Of a stretch of DNA of 64,000 nt, positions 61,127 through 64,000 are shown one piece after another. The DNA is from Panonychus citri. Taxonomy: Eukaryota; Arthropoda; Arachnida; Trombidiformes; Tetranychidae. The notes beneath the pieces were generated by a model that saw only the letters and a program-made list of their open reading frames with translations, was not told the DNA's origin and made no database searches. The DNA is taken from NCBI RefSeq assembly GCF_014898815.1, contig NW_026515541.1, forward strand, positions 682,001-746,000, in the 5' to 3' direction. The position numbers were made by a program, and so were the translations under genes. Each line of letters starts with the position of its first letter. Within the stretch, counting starts at the first letter, position 1.

Positions 61127-63016
61127 TCAAACGGTCGTTTCACTTCCCGGGTGATAGCAGCGTCTTCGACCGTCAATCGTTACGAGTGATGATGATGTTA
61201 CCGGGAGAATGTGAATATTATTATGTTGAGGAATAATTTGTATTGATGGTTGGGAAGATTTTTGCCAATCCGCTCTAATGACACATGGAAAATTGGGTTC
61301 CGACATCCAGATCCAAATTCCGGTCATAATACCGGCTAAAAAAGACATGAAAATTTTAAGTGACATTATCTCCACATTGGGTAGATCATTTGTCGAAACG
61401 GAGTACCAATCATTTTTATTAAGATACTCATAAAAGGAAACAAATAGTAGGTACGATGAGATGGCAAAATAGATTATTTGAAAAAGAAAGAGACGAATTA
61501 GAGCAATACCCAATTCCTCTGTTAATCTTGGTTGACTGGTCCAAACAATTTGCGATTGGATTAGTGGAGGATGAGAATTTTGAGAAGATAAATTGTTGTA
61601 GCTGATTTTCTCAGATGATGATTGATAACTTCTATGATGATGAGCCTGAGATGTATGGACTTGATTCATCGTTCGACCTTTAAAATAACCTCTAATGGTC
61701 AAAATGAAGATCACTGACCCAATCAACAGAATCGTTGCCATTGGTATGATGATAAAATATAACAGAGATTGAGGATTGTTACTGCCAACATTACAATTGC
61801 CAGTTAATTCATCAGCTCCTATATCACCAATCATGAAAATTAAAATTGTGCTAAGAGTTGGAATGCCCCAGGCTAAAGAGTGATAGTAGTTAGAATGATC
61901 GCTCAATTTAGATGATGACCATTGTTTGGCCACAGTAAAATATAAGGTAAACGATAAAACAAGCCACCAAATTAGACTGGACATTTGAGAGTAATAGAGA
62001 AGAGTGAAAACAGTTACACAATATGGGTTTTGATAACTGTTTTTAATTAGCAGAGAAACATGATATTGATCATCTTCGTAGCAGCTAATCTTTGCTCTTC
62101 CTATGAAAATTGCCACCAAATGGATGCTACTGAAGACGAAATAATTACATGCCATGAAAACGATTGCTCTTTCAGGATAATCAATACGAACGTTGGAACG
62201 TGAAAACATGAGAATGGTGAAAATCGAAGAGACAAAACAAAAGGTTGACCAGAATGCGATCCAAAATTCTGTGAATTGTTTAGTTGTAGATGGATAAAGT
62301 ATATCGGCTATACACCCATGCGAACATTGGCTTCCATTGTCACTTCGGCGAACTTTAAAATATTGTTGATGGAATTTAAGATCAAGACAATCCTCAACAA
62401 TAGGTCCATATAGTTTAGAATGATTATTTTGTGGGTTGGTAATTGAAGGAGTAACTATTTCGGTGATAACTGGTTGATGAGTAACCTCACGATTTTTATC
62501 CGGATTGATTGATGTTTTATAATTTAAAATGGTTATTTTACTGGTACTTGAGCGTTGTTTATTTGTATCCTCTCCTGGTCCTTCCATGCACATATTTTGA
62601 TGATCATTAACCAAAGGGAAAAGGCTACAGTTTAAATGAGCTGGCCAAGGGTAACCAAATTCATTGAGAATGAATAAACACCGATCACGAACGGTTTCAC
62701 ATAATCGGCGACATGGTCCAAGGGTGGAAACAATTTTCTCATCACACATGGGAACATGTACAGAGCATAAGAAAAACTGTAATTGCGATGAACAACCAAT
62801 ACTAATTAGAGGGTTAAAAGTTTTCAAACTTTGTTCCGCTTCATCTTGAGTCTCATGTCCAGCTAAATTGGGTAAACCGGTTGCATTGTATCCAATTTTC
62901 TTACACATCTCCAGTCTAATCGGTTCACAGGTACGAACTGAAGGTGGTGCAGAAGATTGGACAACATTCTGTAAATAGGAACAAAATAGAATAACCACTA
63001 AAAGGGGATTGACCAT
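61127..63016 (-). CDS. fz4: Frizzled-4-like Wnt receptor
   Basis: A single uninterrupted exon from ATG 63016 encodes 629 residues. The signal peptide (MVNPLLVVILFCSYLQNVVQ) is followed by the cysteine-rich domain with ten Cys (CEPIRLEMCKKIGYN, GCSSQLQFFLCSVHVPMC, NCSLFPLVND, MCMEGPG). A linker of about 100 residues is followed by seven membrane helices. The CRD and the tail ending PGSETTV resemble FZD4, whose tail ends ETVV, a PDZ-binding motif. After helix 7 the usual KTxxxW, which binds Dishevelled, is not found: it reads IWMSEPNFPCVIRADWQK. Upstream frame continues without ATG, so 63016 is the start. The absence of introns is notable for this family but not unknown. Confidence 0.92.
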   Translation of the reverse strand: MVNPLLVVILFCSYLQNVVQSSAPPSVRTCEPIRLEMCKKIGYNATGLPNLAGHETQDEAEQSLKTFNPLISIGCSSQLQFFLCSVHVPMCDEKIVSTLGPCRRLCETVRDRCLFILNEFGYPWPAHLNCSLFPLVNDHQNMCMEGPGEDTNKQRSSTSKITILNYKTSINPDKNREVTHQPVITEIVTPSITNPQNNHSKLYGPIVEDCLDLKFHQQYFKVRRSDNGSQCSHGCIADILYPSTTKQFTEFWIAFWSTFCFVSSIFTILMFSRSNVRIDYPERAIVFMACNYFVFSSIHLVAIFIGRAKISCYEDDQYHVSLLIKNSYQNPYCVTVFTLLYYSQMSSLIWWLVLSFTLYFTVAKQWSSSKLSDHSNYYHSLAWGIPTLSTILIFMIGDIGADELTGNCNVGSNNPQSLLYFIIIPMATILLIGSVIFILTIRGYFKGRTMNQVHTSQAHHHRSYQSSSEKISYNNLSSQNSHPPLIQSQIVWTSQPRLTEELGIALIRLFLFQIIYFAISSYLLFVSFYEYLNKNDWYSVSTNDLPNVEIMSLKIFMSFLAGIMTGIWIWMSEPNFPCVIRADWQKSSQPSIQIIPQHNNIHILPVTSSSLVTIDGRRRCYHPGSETTV

Positions 63017-64000
63017 GGTTGGAACATTAAATAATCTTTGATGCGACCAGAAGAAACCAAGAGAGAATGTAAATCCTGAGTGTAGCACCAAAGAAAAGAA
63101 GAGAATAGAACAAAACAAAATAGAATAGAAGGAAAAAAATTTGAAAAATGAAGAATATTTATAACCAGAAGATGGAGAGAAAGTTAAAAAGATGCCGATC
63201 GGATCAAACAGAAATCAAGGAAATAGTTTAAAATAGGAAAAATCAGACAAATGCAACGATGAAAAAGTGATGATAAAAAAAAAGAAGAGGAAACTGTTGA
63301 GGAGTAAGAGAAAAGAGAGTAGAAAACACAAAAGAAGAGGATCAACCAGATCACCTCACAAGTTGATGTAAATCTATTGATGAGACATTCATTATTTAAC
63401 CAATTCTTTTTCACTGACCAATCGGTCAAAGGTAAAAAAGAAATCGGATTATCGATTAATTTTACCAATATTAAGATGAATAATTAAGAAAATAAAATGA
63501 GATAAATGAAACAAACAAAAAGAGATTAAGAAAACATCTTGGTGAGAAAAGAAAACAACTAAATAGACAAAATTATCTTATGATCTTTGGAAAAAGTTTC
63601 TGAAAGAGAAACTTAGAATTTCGACCTAACGCCATCTGACGATCGTTTGGGTAACCATATTTTCTTTTTTGGAAGAAAAAAAGTTGGCATTGTCGTTAGA
63701 ATTTCCTTTGTTAATTCTGTTAAATTAACAGAGATATAAATGCCAATTAGTAAAAGGAAGTATTCTAAATAAGGATTAGAACAATTAATAGGATATTGAT
63801 GTTGGAACTTGATTGAACAATGAAGAGACCAAATTTATCGTTCCAAGTTGATTTTTTTTCCTTCTTTTATTGATTAAGTGAATTTAAATGTCATATCAGA
63901 GCTTCAGTTGTTGAGAATCCATGAGGATACGAATGGGCACCAATAGAAACTTGGACTTGTAATCAATGTGTGAACAGATAGTTGATCATTTTGTGTTTTC
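63017..64000. other. Upstream region of Frizzled
   Basis: AT- and AG-rich; no coding frame supported. The 94-codon - strand frame at 63184-63468 is Ser/Phe-rich without similarity to anything I know and is likely non-coding 5' sequence. Confidence 0.45.

Overview
This is an AT-rich animal nuclear segment with short, spliced genes. The neuropeptide CFITNCPPG, an ERG/FLI-type ETS factor, a CYP4-clan P450 and compact gene spacing point to a chelicerate or other arthropod. A spider mite (Tetranychus-like) is my best guess; that is inference, not a database match. No bacterial-type genes are present.

The core (about 11.3-35.0 kb) and the right flank (49.0-64.0 kb) hold conventional single-copy genes: APPBP2-like TPR protein (-), a small unknown protein (-), MBD2/3 (-), acylglycerol kinase (-), casein kinase II alpha (+), an ERG/FLI ETS factor (+), a CYP4-like P450 (-), an acyl-CoA delta-9 desaturase with an internal deletion (-) and a Frizzled-4-like receptor (-).

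The unusual part is two accessory blocks around the APPBP2-to-ETS core: about 0-10.6 kb, mostly +, and about 35.8-48.7 kb, mostly -. Both are built from the same pieces in inverted orientation: a family of small six-cysteine secreted proteins with a shared TATA box and a strongly conserved block of about 150 bp upstream; copies of an oxytocin/vasopressin-like (inotocin) neurophysin precursor; and fragments of the window's own P450, ETS and APPBP2 genes plus an FBXO22-like F-box/FIST gene. I count five apparently intact secreted-protein genes and four broken ones. There is one intact neurophysin gene, one truncated copy that still encodes the nonapeptide, one internally deleted copy and loose third-exon pieces.

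Several short inverted-repeat elements (MITEs) sit in these blocks, and four have empty sites visible in paralogues. Two show TA or TTA target duplications inside family introns, one splits an exon, and one lies between the TATA box and the ATG of a secreted-protein gene. Several gene-fragment junctions show microhomology. Overall the window looks like a young, actively rearranging duplication nest in which regulatory and neuropeptide gene pieces are copied together with a fast-evolving secreted family. Exon boundaries were deduced by hand from GT/AG sites and phase, and may be off by a base or two.
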